This document shows, piece after piece, positions 31,700 to 42,430 of a DNA stretch of 64,000 nt. A program made the translations under genes and the position numbers. The stretch's first letter is position 1, and each line of letters opens with the position of its first letter. This DNA is from Ascaphus truei. Its lineage: Eukaryota; Chordata; Amphibia; Anura; Ascaphidae. The notes under the pieces were generated by a model. It made no database searches. It had not been told where the DNA came from and saw only the letters and a list, made by a program, of their open reading frames with translations. Where the stretch lies: NCBI GenBank assembly GCA_036426205.1, contig CM071573.1, positions 41,870,106 to 41,934,105 of the forward strand. The letters are read 5' to 3'.

Positions 31700-33140
31700 T
31701 AGGACATTTCAAGTAATACCTAAAATATACACTTATGATACATAATTGATCAAATAATAAATAAATATTCTAGATCACCTACTGTCATTTTTAATTAAAG
31801 GTGGCAGCAATTGTGAGCTCTGCGTTGAAGTGTCTGCTGAAAAACACGGATTCTATGAATCACCGTTTGACTGTTTTTAAGCCTTACTGGTTTCTGCAGG
31901 GTGTGCTAATGCACCTGGAAGAGGCTTCTAACTAAATAATTGTGGCTTCCATTACTGGTAGGCTTTTAGTCTGATGAGCTATTCAGAAAAAAGGAATTAC
32001 AGAACCCTTGCTGCGTGAACAAATGGAGTGAAAACTAAAAAGGTTTCCACTTGTGCTTCCATATATAGCATAATTCGTAAACTTGTATAAACCCCTGATC
32101 TGGTGGTTTAGGGCCCTATTCAATAAACAGAAAAGTAGCTTTGCCATTTTTCTTTCGCTCATTTCTATCTTCACTATTGTAGATGCGAGGTGTATATTGA
32201 TCTGCGATACATACCTTGCATAATTGATAATAAAATGGCTGAATTATTAACTCACTGGTAACCACAGTGGTCGCTGAGGCATGAATCATGCTACCTTCAT
32301 GGCTGCTATGGTAACTAAAGGGTTAATGGTCCTGAACCCTCACCTCATACTAACTGCCTACCCATTGCATGCTATATAGGCTAGTAAGGTCATGCCATGC
32401 AATGGAACATACAAGAGGCTAACCTCTTCCACCTCCCCCTTGGAGGCCCAATCCCACTACCCCCACCACAATACACTTAAACCTTCACCACATACAAATG
32501 GCTATTGGTCTATTAGCGAAACATGGCTAATAACCCTGTACATATACAATATGTAATCACAATGTTGGCATAGGAGTTAATAGTATGACACAATGGCAAG
32601 TACCAGATACCTTATTTCACCCTCGTTTACAAAAAGTATTTTTAAAACACATATTTGTATGGGAGGTTATCCTTAATGTGATAACACCGGTACAATGAAT
32701 CTAGCACCTACTGGGAGAGAATTATTGAGCCTTTTATACACTCTAATTAAAATTGAAATAAAACAATTGTTTTATTACAAGACCGATGACTATAAAACTG
32801 TCCGTAGGTAGGAACACCCCTCCAGGGAGAGAAATTGTGGGCCTAATCCACAATCAAATTCATTTCATATTCAACTAGTGTTACATTCAGTGTGTGTGGA
32901 TCTCACATCTTTAAACCATGACAGGTTGGGGGATTTTCTTCCGTATCATTTGAAGTGCCTGTTCACAACTATTTAATTTGGCAAAGTATGTGCTTCTGTT
33001 TTACTCCTGTTATAATAAATCTAAAATGTAATCAGTACTGTCTTCAAGCTCTAATTAAGCCTCTGTGCAAAGGGGAAGGATTTCTATCATTCAGTGTTTC
33101 CCCAATTTGGATTTGTGTTAAATGTGTATATTCTTCTAGG
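31700..33140. other. Unassigned DNA
   Basis: Nothing coding is recognised. Short GGGCCCTATTCAATAA and GGGCCTAATCCACAAT words near 32,110 and 32,840 resemble single ends of short MITEs. Confidence 0.35.
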
Positions 33141-33149
33141 GGACTGGAA

Positions 33150-34285
33150 CTCCTTAGGTGAGTAGGACTACTGGGCGGCCAGGGGGAGAATGCTAAAAAG
33201 TTGGAGGAGATTTTAAACGGATGGAGGGGAGAGGGGAATGAAACAGATAACGAGCTAAATAGAAAAGATGAGGAAATAAGGGGTTATGGAGGTAGAATGG
33301 GGGCGAGTTTGACAAGCAGTGAGACACCCATAGTAAATACAGATAATACTAGAAAACTTCTAAAGACTAAACCAAGTTGGCGCAGGAAGGAAGAAGAAGA
33401 TAAGATAATAGTACAGGCTGAAAAAACCTTAAATGCATGCTTGCTAATGCAAGAAGCCTGACAGATAAAATGGGGGAGCTTGAATTAGAAGCTACAAGGG
33501 AGCAGTATGATATCATAGGCATTACTGAGACATGGTGGGATGAAACTCATGACTGGGCTGTTAATTTAGAGGGTTATTCCCTTTTTCGAAAGGACCAAGC
33601 AAATAGAAGAGGAGGTGGAGTATGTTTATATGTTAAACCGAATCTAAAACCTATTGTAAGAGATGATGTTTATGAAGGGAATTATGAAGATGTAGAGACT
33701 TTGTGGATAGAAATTAGCAGTGGAGGTAAAAGTATAAAGAAAATGTTTGGAAAGATAATTATCCAGACATAGACTGGGCAATGAGATTAGCATTACAACA
33801 AAAGGAAACAGGTTTTTGGGAGTGCTTAAAGACAATTATATGATACAAATTAATGAGGAACCAACCAGGAGGGGGGCAGTACTGGATTTGGTAATATCAA
33901 ACAATGTAGAAGTAATAACAAATATTCAAGACCTGGAAAATTTGCGTAACAGTGATCATAACATGGTCTCATTTCAAATAAATGATCAAAAAACAGATTA
34001 CTTGGGTTCAACAAAGACCTTAAACTTTAGAAAGGCAGATTTTAATAAACTGAGGTCTAATCTAGTAGTAATATAATGGGATGATTCTTTTGCAGGGAAA
34101 AATGTAGAAGATAAATGGTCAGTCTTTAAAACATTGTTAGAAAAGCACACTTATCAGTGTATACCATTGGATAATAAGTATAAAATAAATAAGTCAAAAC
34201 CAATGTGGCTAAATAAACAGGTAGGGGAGGAAATGGACAAGAAGAGGAAGGCGTTTAGATTCTTTACGTCAAAAGGGACCGAGGC
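33150..34285 (+). pseudogene. CR1-type LINE, 5' part with endonuclease domain
   Basis: This is the upstream part of CR1 ORF2. The AP-type endonuclease, which nicks target DNA, is readable from about 33,437: LANARSLTDKMGELELEA, then DIIGITETWWDETHDW and FRKDQANRRGGGVCLYVK. After a break near 33,745 a second piece (33,816-34,070) has RRGAVLDLVISNN and the SDHNMVSFQI motif that carries catalytic Asp and His. The frame then decays to 34,285, where the Penelope-like insertion interrupts it. An unrecognised charged leader precedes the domain (33,201-33,461). Endonuclease frames are broken at least twice. Confidence 0.88.
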
Positions 34286-34437
34286 ATTGTATCAGAATTG
34301 AAGGAAAAAGGGGGAAAAGTTTGCGCCAAAAAAAAAGAAATTTTCCCTACTGTTCAATATGTGGTTCCAGTCCTTTCCACAGAGTGATTTCGCTGCCTGA
34401 GTCTTTACAGAGGTTATTCACCAACCTCTGTGTGGAT

Positions 34438-34850
34438 TTGAATAGAATATCGGATGGAATGTCCTCGGCGCGTCACTCTGCTTGCGGCTCCACAGCGTGT
34501 ATTATATGCAGGGCAAAGGAGAGAGAGAGTGGCCACAGTGAAAAAAGACAGCTCAAAGTTTTGCACACTTTTTCAACAGGGTAGAGGGAAGGGGGGGGGG
34601 GGGTGTTTTTTTTGTTTGGGAGGGGTGAGAGATGAAGACAAGGGAGCTGTTATATGATGCTAAGCTGGTTGACTGGGACACACTCACATTAAAGCTCAAA
34701 ACTTGAATTGATGTCGCACTCCTCTCTTGGCTTGTGTGCTTCAACAGATGTCTTTCTTCTATGTGCAGGTGGATGGATTGAGGCCGAGGAGATGCCTCCT
34801 GAGATCTTCCTTAGTAAAAAATAAAGGGAAAAAATAGTGCAATACATTTA
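34438..34850. repeat. Left arm of the Penelope-like inverted repeat
   Basis: It begins TAGAATATCGGATGGAATG within the first bases and ends near AAAAAATAGTGCAATAC. It matches the reverse complement of about 36,003-36,395 along its length, with small indels in G and A runs. Confidence 0.82.
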
Positions 34851-35206
34851 TTAACGAATAAAAACTTGAGATTTAAAACTTCAAGCGACCGAGTCAATTT
34901 GAGCATAGGAAGGAGAATGCCGCCAGGCTCCACAACTTGTCCCTTCTGGGCAGTGGTGTCCTGTCTCTGCTGGTTCCCGCTTGGCAGATGTATACTGTCT
35001 GTGGCTTGGTTGCAGGTGGCCGCAGTGCGGATGTCCAGAGCCCAGTGCACAGGCTATGTCCTCCCCTCCGGCCGCCTATCTTCCCCGTGCAGACAATTCC
35101 AGGCTTCCTTGCTCCGTGTGCATGCGCATGCGCGCGACGGCGAGACGTGGCCAGGGAAAATCAGACTCCCTCACTATGGTGCTTGTAGAGACACAAAAAA
35201 CGTTCA

Positions 35207-35231
35207 GACGCGTTCGCCAATGCTTCCTCAG
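35207..35231 (-). ncRNA. Hammerhead-like ribozyme motif 3 (decayed)
   Basis: The minus strand reads CTGAGGA, A, GC-ATTG-GC, then GAA followed by CGCGTC. The GAAA box has lost one A compared with motif 1, so it is probably inactive. It lies downstream of the endonuclease remnant in the same element. Confidence 0.5.
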
Positions 35232-36002
35232 TGACGTCAGCAAATTCGGGGTAGCAGTAGTCTTTTTATTACCTTGTGGAGTCTTCGCTCTTAACCTTAC
35301 ATTGCGGATTTGCTCTGATGTATAGCAGTCCATTTTTCAACCGGTTGCATACTATAACATCTTTTATAACAGATAATTTGGTGTTGCACATAACAGTGTT
35401 TTTAAAAAACAGGTGGCATATTAGAAACCTTATTGATCATATGTCCCTTTGAGTGTTATGAATTCTAAAAAATAAGATCAAATGAGCAGTTGAGATCGAG
35501 GGTATAGAGACCTAGTATATTAATTAAAATGGTCTTGTTTATATTTCTAATTTCAATTGGAGTCTCAATGAGGGATTTATTATAAGAATGTGGGTGGATA
35601 GCTAATTTGAGTATTAAAATCATGAATTTCTGAAGATGCCGTCTGTTGCAACAACTAATATATAAGACATAAGCAAATAATAACTAAAATGACTATTATT
35701 ATTTCCACATGCTAATGACTAAAAGAAAACGTGCGTATTTGAGTCCGAGTTGTTTGAAAGGTATCTTTTAACATTAAGGGAGAAATGCGTGTAATTTCCA
35801 TATCCAATTTAAACCCCTAGGGTCCAGGGACTGGAGTGTGAAATCCAGAAGGATTCTCTTCTATTGATTTTTTGATGTATTCCTCCTCCCCTCCAATCTG
35901 GTTTAACAATTTCAATCCCAAAGAACTTTAGACAAGATGGGTTTTTGTTATGTTTAATTTTGTAGTGGTTTGAAACACTATGCGTCTCTAAACCATTGCT
36001 GT

Positions 36003-36395
36003 ATTGCATTATTTTTTCCCTTTATTTTTTACTAAGGAAGATCTCAGGAGGCATCTCCTCGGCCTCAATCCATCCACCTGCACATAGAAGAAAAGACATC
36101 TGTTGAAGACACCAAGCACAAGAAGAGGAGGAGACATCAATTCAAGTTTTGAGAGCTTTTAATGTGAGTGTGTCCCCAGTCAACAAGCTTGAATCAATAA
36201 CAGCCATCCCTTGTCTTCATCTCTCACCCCTCCCAAACCCCCCCCCCTTCCCTCTACCCTGTTGAAAAAGTGTGCAAAACTTTGAGCTGTCTTTTTTCAC
36301 TGTGGCCCTTCTCTCTCTCCTTTGCCTTGCATATAATACACGCCGTGGAGCCGCAAGCAGAGTGACGCGCCCGAGGACATTCCATCCGATATTCT
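36003..36395. repeat. Right arm of the Penelope-like inverted repeat
   Basis: It is the inverted counterpart of 34,438-34,850 and ends ATCCGATATTCT directly at the target duplication. The left arm is followed outward by about 138 bp of element sequence that the right arm lacks. Confidence 0.82.
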
Positions 36396-36409
36396 ATTGT
36401 ATCAGAATT

Positions 36410-38406
36410 ATAAGGAATGTAACAAAAATTGCAAAAGGGGAATCAAATGAGCAAAAATGGATAATGAAAAAAGGATTGCAATAGAAAGTAAGATCAACCC
36501 TAAAAAATTCTTTAAGTACCTTAATAACAAAAAATAATGATAAAAGAATATATAGGACCCTTTCAGTGTGAGATGGGCAGGCAGATTACTGTAGATAAGG
36601 GAAAAGCAGAGGTATTAAACAAATTCTTTGCCTCTGTGTTTACCAGGGAAGAATCAAGTTCAATAAGTAGTGCCGCAAGAGGAAGCCACAACCTCCATAT
36701 TAATGAACAATTGGTTAACTGAGGAAGAAGTTGATAAGCGACTTGAATAAATGAAAGTAAATATGGCACCTGGCCCCGATGGCATACATCCAAGAGTCCT
36801 CAAGGCGTTAAGTTCAGTAATAGACAAACCATTATATTTAATATTCAAGGTCTCCATTTCCACAGGCCCAGTACCACAAGATTGGTGTAAAGCAGATGTG
36901 GTGCCTATATTTAAAAAAGGAGCTAGATCACAACCAGGGAATTACAGACCTGTAAGCCTAACTTCAATAGTGGGGAAACTACTTGAAGGTTTAATGCGGG
37001 ATAATATTCAGGAATACCTAATGGAAAACAAAATTATTAGTAATAGTCAGCATGGATTTATGAAGGATAGATCATGTCAAACTAACCTTATTTATTTCTT
37101 TGAGGAGGTAAGTAGGAATTTAGACCAGGGTAATGCACTTGATGTGGTCTACTTAGATTTTGCAAAAGCTTTTGATACTGTTCCACAAGAGGTTTGTGTA
37201 CAAAATAAAGCAAATTGGACTCTGTAAAAATATATGCATCTGCATTGAAAACTGGCTGAAGGACAGACAACAGAGGGTTGTCATAAATTGAACTTTTTCA
37301 GGTTGGGCTAAGGACGTGAGTGGAGTACCTCAGGGATCGGTACTGGGACCCCTGCTTTTTAACTTGTTTATTAATGACCTTGAGGTTGGCATCGAGAGCA
37401 AAGTCTAAATCTTTGCTGATGATACTAAATTGTGTAAGGTAGTAGAATCAGAGCAGGATGTTATTTTCTTTCCAGAAGGACTTGGAGAGACTGGAAACTT
37501 CGGCAGGTAAATGGCAGATGAGGTTTAATACAGATAAATGTAAGGTTATGAATTTGGGAAGCAAGAATGAACAGGCGACATACACATTAAATGGGGATAA
37601 ATTGGGGGAATCCTTGATGGAGAAGGATTTAGGAGTGCTTGTAGACAGCAGGCTTAGCATTAGTGCCCAAAATCATGCAGTAGCTGCAAAGGCAAACAAG
37701 ATCTTATCTTGCATTAAACGGGCAATGGATGGAAGGGAAGTAAACATAATTATGACCCTTTATAAAGCATTAGTAAGATCACACCTTGAATATTAAGTAC
37801 AATTTTGGGCATCACTCCTTAGAAAATACTTTATGGAACTAGAGAGAGTGCAGAGAAGAGCCACCAAATTAATAAAGGGGGTGGACAATCTAACTTATGA
37901 TGAGAGGCTAGCTAAATTAGATTTTTTTACATTAGAAACGAGGCATCTAAGAGGGGATATGATAATATACAAATGTATTCGGGGACAGTACAAGGAGCTT
38001 TCAAAAGAACTATTCATCCCAAGGGCAGTACAAAGGACACAGGGTCATCCCTTAAGGTTGGAGGAAAGGAGATTTCACCAGCAACAAAGGAAATGGTTCT
38101 TTACAGTAAGGGCAGTTACAATGTGGAATTCATTACCCATGGAGACTGTGATGGCAGATGCAATAGATTTGTTCAAAAAAAGGTTGGATATCTTTTTAGA
38201 AAGGAAAGGTATACATGGATATACCAAATAAGTAAACATGGGAAGAATGTTGATCCAGGGAATAATCCGATTGCCAATTCTTGGAGTGAGGAAGGAATAA
38301 TTTCCCCCCTTATGATATATCATTGGATAATATGACACTAGGGTTTTTTGTTTGCTTCCTCTGGATCAATAAGGAAGTATAGATATAGGATAAAGTATCT
38401 GTTGTC
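36410..38406 (+). pseudogene. CR1-type LINE, reverse transcriptase and C-terminal part
   Basis: This continues CR1 ORF2 after the Penelope-like insertion. A linker (KINPKKFFKYLNNKK type, near 36,490) leads to RT: MAPGPDGIHPRVLKALS at 36,765, FKKGARSQPGNYRPVSLTS near 36,915, then ISNSQHGFMKDRSCQTNLI and VVYLDFAKAFDTVP near 37,150. After a frame change come a [16 protein letters not shown] stretch near 37,330 and FADDTK near 37,415, containing the catalytic Asp pair. The C-terminal part at 37,833-38,231 (ERVQRRATKLIKG, FTVRAVTMWNSLP) is typical of CR1. The 3' UTR follows to about 38,406. Several frameshifts and stops are present. Confidence 0.9.
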
Positions 38407-38604
38407 TTATATATATATATATATATTATATACGAACACAAAAAGAAAAAGAGGGTTTGTTGAAAGCACACGAAAAATATGTGAAAGTACAAAATGGATT
38501 TTATTAGCAATACAAAACACAAAAATAATATTAAAATATACCTAAACACATACTAAATGAACACTGCTGAACCAAAGAATACACAATAAAAATGTAGAGA
38601 CCAT

Positions 38605-38640
38605 CTTGGAAGAAGCCTTAAGGCGAAACGGCCGTTGGAG
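38605..38640 (+). ncRNA. Hammerhead-like ribozyme motif 4
   Basis: Stem II GCC-TTAA-GGC (38,615-38,624) is perfect. GAAA follows (38,625-38,628), and AACGGCCGTT (38,627-38,636) is a perfect palindrome suitable for stem III. The CTGANGA box is degraded to TTGGAAGA. The structure is recognisable but probably inactive. Confidence 0.5.
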
Positions 38641-39467
38641 TATCTATACCACTCACTTTCCTGTGTCCCACCGCTGCACCGTGCTGACCATCTCCTTGTT
38701 TGGAGCTTTACTGCTGATGCTGTTTTGTCCGGTCTCTGTGACTGCTGTATGATTGCTGCCTGATGCTAACAGTGAGCGGGATGCCGGGGGCTTGCATTGC
38801 TTCTTACTTACCTCTGTCTTGGACTCCCCTTCTCCTCTGGATGTCTAGTGCAGCGTCATAGCAAGTATCTGGACATTTCCTTGCTCCACGGTAGCCTTTG
38901 GGACACTATCATTTTTGTCTGCCACAGCTTATATCAGTTACACCTAGCTGTGGCATTAGGGTGTTCTTTTCTCATGTTTTTCTCCCTTGTTTTCTCTGCT
39001 GACTCATTGTTTCCATTTTAGTCTTTGAGGGGACCCCACCTCTGCATATTTTAGACATTTATTTTCTGTCTTTCTCTGGCTCTTTATTATAACTGCAAGG
39101 GTTTAGCCACCACCTTCTGGCTACACAGCATCTAGGGTATTCATTCATTATATTTTTATTGTTGCTCTTTTTTCTGTGTTTACTTGGGTTTGTGTAGATA
39201 TTGTTTATTTTCAGTCATTTGTATTATCATGTGTTGCTGATCGGCGGATCTCCATTGCATTTCCAGGGGAAATTATTTTCCCCTGGATTTGCATTATCAT
39301 ACCTATATTTTTCGTGTGCTTTCAACAAACTCTCTGTTTCTTTTTGTGTTCATATATCATATTGGGTTGTTAGCACCGCCAGAGGGTAAATTTAACCCCT
39401 ACATCTGGCCTAGTGATTTATTTTGATTTATGGGGGATGGTTTTGATTGCGGCACCAACTCTGTTTG

Positions 39468-39524
<57 letters not shown>
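39468..39524. repeat. (TA)n microsatellite
   Basis: A long uninterrupted TA repeat. Others lie at 38,409-38,430, 39,820-39,851 and 40,010-40,050. Confidence 0.95.
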
Positions 39525-39529
<5 letters not shown>

Positions 39530-39817
39530 TGGTCGGTGCTACAGAGGCTTGAGAACTACAGAGCCACACTTTTTTGGACTCTTGATGAACGTTTCACATC
39601 CGTTGGCCCTTGATATCGGCTGGGACGTGGGCCCATCCTATTCTGAGACCGGATTCCATCAAGGACAGAAAGCAAGAACCGGATGGTGGTGATTATTATC
39701 ACGCAATGCCTATATTATCTGTACCTTTGTGAGTGCATTTTTACCCCCCCTTTCTCCCTTCCCCTCATTAAATTTACTATTTTACGCTATGGGGCGTGCG
39801 CTCTCTTCTCTCTTTTT

Positions 39818-39851
<34 letters not shown>

Positions 39852-39854
<3 letters not shown>

Positions 39855-40004
39855 TGTTCGACAAACCTATACATTTGCTCGCCCCGGGCGAGTGGATTTA
39901 ATCCCCGGGCGAGTAAATATTGGCCCAAGCAGCACACGTTTGGTACTAGGTGGCGAGTAGATTTTTTTGTGTGGCGAGTAGATTTTTTGGTGATTTGTCA
40001 ACCA

Positions 40005-40007
<3 letters not shown>
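39852..40007. mobile_element. (TA)n-flanked MITE with CAGTGTTCGACAAA ends
   Basis: It starts CAGTGTTCGACAAAC and ends TTTGTCAACCACTG, with two GGCGAGTAGATTTTTT words near the right end. (TA)n lies on both sides, so a duplication cannot be distinguished from the microsatellite. A partial relative is at 22,956-23,012. Confidence 0.68.
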
Positions 40008-40053
<46 letters not shown>

Positions 40054-40057
<4 letters not shown>

Positions 40058-40209
40058 GCTAACTTTAGTAACAGTAGGTGTAAATAATATATTGGAAGAT
40101 AGCATATTGCTCCTACCTTCTTTTCTTCCCCTTCGGCTCTACAAAAGGGGAGATATGGTATCATTTATCCATTTATTATTTACACCTACTGTTACTAAAG
40201 TTAGCATTG
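40054..40209. repeat. Perfect 36-bp inverted repeat (foldback) with 84-bp spacer
   Basis: The arms at 40,054-40,089 and 40,174-40,209 are exact reverse complements starting CAATGCTAACTTTAGTAACA. The spacer is unrelated. It could be a young foldback transposon or the result of a template-switch event. Confidence 0.85.
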
Positions 40210-40533
40210 ACCAAACTCTTTAATTTACTTTCCATCTCAACACTCATTAGGTGTATCATTGAGTAATTTTGCTCTGGCTCCCTGATGGTATTCTCATCAA
40301 CACTGAATTACGCATTTTACTCCTTATCTCAATAAACGATATTATTAAATCTGAGTGCATCAAAAGGAGTTCATGTGCATATCGTTCTACTATTGATTTT
40401 TTATTTACTGTCATACTCACAATCAGTAATATATGTTTTAAGTAAATATTATTAAAAGTTATATTTTAAAAATTGTCAGTGGTGTGCATTTAAGTGAATT
40501 TCTTTTGAGCACACTGTCCAGTGTGCTCACCAC

Positions 40534-40621
40534 TTTACTAAATTTAGCATAGGTTGAACTTGATGGACGTATGTTTTTTTTCAACCTCATCTATGTAACT
40601 ATGTAACTATGTAACTATGTA
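40534..40621 (+). mobile_element. CR1 3' end with (AACTATGT)n tail
   Basis: It contains GGTTGAACTTGATGGACG and TTTTTTTTCAACCTCATC, a self-complementary pair found at CR1/L2-type 3' ends, and then four tandem AACTATGT-type units. It is the true terminus of the CR1 copy that begins near 33,150. Confidence 0.82.
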
Positions 40622-41370
40622 CTGCATAACGCTATACACACACAGGAATATTCTCGAACCTGACACTAAAGTAATGGATTAAAATGTAGGTAGCATTTGG
40701 CAACGCTTGGTGGTGTCATGTTATGGTGGAAAAAGTCATGCTACAGCTAATGCCTGATGAAAAAGTATGGTGGTGTCCTCCTATGAGGTAGAGGCAATGC
40801 TAATACTCAATAGTGAATGGCAGGTGGTGGCATGGTGGGATCCACTCATGGAATGTTGGTTATAGAGTTTGGATTGGCCCACCATGCAGGTACAGATGGT
40901 GGCAGGTGTACACTTTTGTGATACTGGTACGGTCCTCTCCATTTATGTAAAGGATTATGAATAAAATGCTGTGGCCTTTTCACCCACAATTACGTTTTGG
41001 TGTTGTGTGTAGGACTGAAACATGGGCATATAGGTGGCATGGTTCGGCCACAAGGCCAAGGGGCAATTCATTTTGCCAGTCATGTCTGTGAATGTTCTAT
41101 ACATCTCTTCTATGGAACATCTTACTGTGGACCTTAGCATTTATCTGCAGGCCAATATTTTCTACGTGTTGTTAGATCACAAGACACATTACTGTGCAGG
41201 AAGACCATTTATAGTCCATTTAGGAGAATGGTACGGTATCTTTTGGCACCAGAAGGTGTCTTATTATGGCATAGCACTGATTAATGTTCAGGGTTAGAAG
41301 CATTCACGCTACTGTAGTCCTGCCACTGATTCGCTCAGATCAAAAAACCAACGAAGGAACTTGTAAATGG
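40622..41370. other. Unassigned DNA
   Basis: Imperfect GGTGGTGTC and ATGGTGG words recur between 40,690 and 40,910 without a clear unit. No gene is recognised. Confidence 0.35.
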
Positions 41371-41376
41371 CAAGGA

Positions 41377-41541
41377 GAAGAAGTATCCAGGCACTCCAAT
41401 CCAAACACACATGTAGTATATTGCTTGAACTGCAGCTTTAATAAAGAATAAAGTGTTTATTGGAACAGGATTGACGTTTTGGTCCAAGGTTGGCCAAAAT
41501 TCTGTATTTAAGACCAGTGGAGTGCCTGAATACTTCTTCTC
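41377..41541 (-). mobile_element. Small foldback Penelope-like fragment
   Basis: AGAAGTATCCAGGCACTCCA at the left and its near inverse GGAGTGCCTGAATACTTCTTC at the right form terminal inverted repeats of about 22 bp. On the minus strand a GGACCAAAACGTCAATCC stretch resembles the GAAAC half of a hammerhead motif, and AATAAACACTTTATT follows, as in the pseudo-LTRs elsewhere. The CTGANGA half is not recognisable. Confidence 0.45.
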
Positions 41542-41559
41542 TGTGCCATAGCACTGATG

Positions 41560-41770
41560 TCGGTGTGTCTGTGTGTTGGTGTGTCGGCTGTGTGGAGTTG
41601 GTGTGTCTGTGTGTTGGTGTGTCGGCTTAACAAAGGACATGGGTGCTGAAACATCGGCCACTTTTAATTTTTGTACTGTATGTTCTGATGTATTGACTAA
41701 AGAATATGTTTTAACTGAAGAGGAGGGCTGCGGACAGCCATTTATTTTCACGATATATTTATATATCTAT
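41560..41770 (+). other. Possible Penelope-type pseudo-LTR relic
   Basis: A tandem GTGTGTCTGTGTGTTG repeat is followed by CTTAACAAAGGACATGG and GCTGAAACATCGGCC, a layout like stem II plus GAAAC of the hammerhead-like motifs. It is too diverged to model. Confidence 0.3.
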
Positions 41771-41854
41771 ATATATTCTACTTACCTAGCTGTGTGCTGT
41801 CTCTGTTTTCCAGATCCACGTCTGAAAATATTTGGTCTATATATATATATATAC

Positions 41855-42430
41855 TAGCTATTGTACCCGGCTTCGCCCGGGGAGCTGCCGGCACATCTCC
41901 TGGTGCTGCTGCCGCATCTACCCTCGCTGCCGGCACATCTCCCCGCCCCTCCTTCCCCCCGCTGCCGGCACATCTCCCTGCTCCCCCCCCCCGCTGCCGG
42001 AACATCTCCCCTGCCCCCTCCCCCCCGCTGCTGGCACATCTCCCCGTGCTGCTGCCGCATCTCCCCGCCCCCCCTCACCCCCCTCTGGTACATCTCCCCC
42101 TCCACCCCCCCCACCGGCACATCTCACATCACACACACAGAGACACACACACACACATCCACAGCCCCGATCCAGCCAAGGACACGCACCCTCCCTTAGT
42201 AGCCACGCCCCCCCCCCCCGCTCCAACATTTTTGCAGGGCACCCGATGGAAACTTAGAATGTCCATAATTTGGGAGGTGAGTCATATTGGAAGCTCAAAA
42301 TAGTTGCGTTGACCTAGAAATCCGCAGCACAATGTCCAGTAAAAGTTTTGTTGTGCTATGTCGTGCCGTTTGTGAGATTTCGATGCTTCGGATATACAAA
42401 CAAACAAACGGAATAACAAACTTAGAAATA
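41855..42430. mobile_element. Unclassified element beside (TA)n, with GC-rich minisatellite
   Basis: The left end ACTAGCTATTGTACCCGGCT with TCGCCCGGGG follows a (TA)n tract. The right end has ACAAACAAACGGAATAAC followed by AATATAGTATAG. The interior (41,880-42,125) is a minisatellite of GCTGCCGGCACATCTCCC units. The CCCGGCTTCGCCCGGG word is a short hairpin. I have seen this type of end as a dispersed repeat but cannot name the superfamily with confidence. Confidence 0.5.

Larger units (their letters stand above)
34300..36395 (-). mobile_element. Penelope-like element inserted in CR1, with inverted termini
   Basis: The 2,096-bp insertion is flanked by a perfect 14-bp duplication, ATTGTATCAGAATT, at 34,286-34,299 and 36,396-36,409. 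On the minus strand it encodes the C-terminal endonuclease region of a Penelope-like element at about 36,000-35,810 (SVSNHYKIKHNKNPSCLKFF and WRGG). Then come non-coding DNA, a hammerhead-like motif (35,231-35,207) and the 3' end. About 400 bp at the left (34,438-34,850) reappear inverted at the right (about 36,003-36,395). The copy is 5'-truncated and has no reverse transcriptase. Confidence 0.83.
38407..40533 (+). mobile_element. Composite insertion in the CR1 3' UTR (Penelope-like plus MITEs and (TA)n)
   Basis: CR1 3' UTR breaks after GTATCTGTTGTCT and resumes with TAAATTTAGCATAGG near 40,534. The inserted DNA holds (TA)n tracts, a hammerhead-like motif on plus (38,612-38,636) and a short inverted repeat pair (ACACAAAAAGAAAAAGAG near 38,436 and its inverse near 39,330). 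It also holds a (TA)n-flanked MITE (39,852-40,007) and a perfect hairpin (40,054-40,209). I could not identify a clean target duplication for the whole insertion. Confidence 0.55.

Noticed and set aside
33150..38231. CR1 ORF2 as an active retrotransposon
   Set aside because: It is split by a 2.1-kb insertion and has several frameshifts and stops.
41794..42303. 169-codon Pro/His-rich plus frame
   Set aside because: It is the translation of the GCTGCCGGCACATCTCCC minisatellite.
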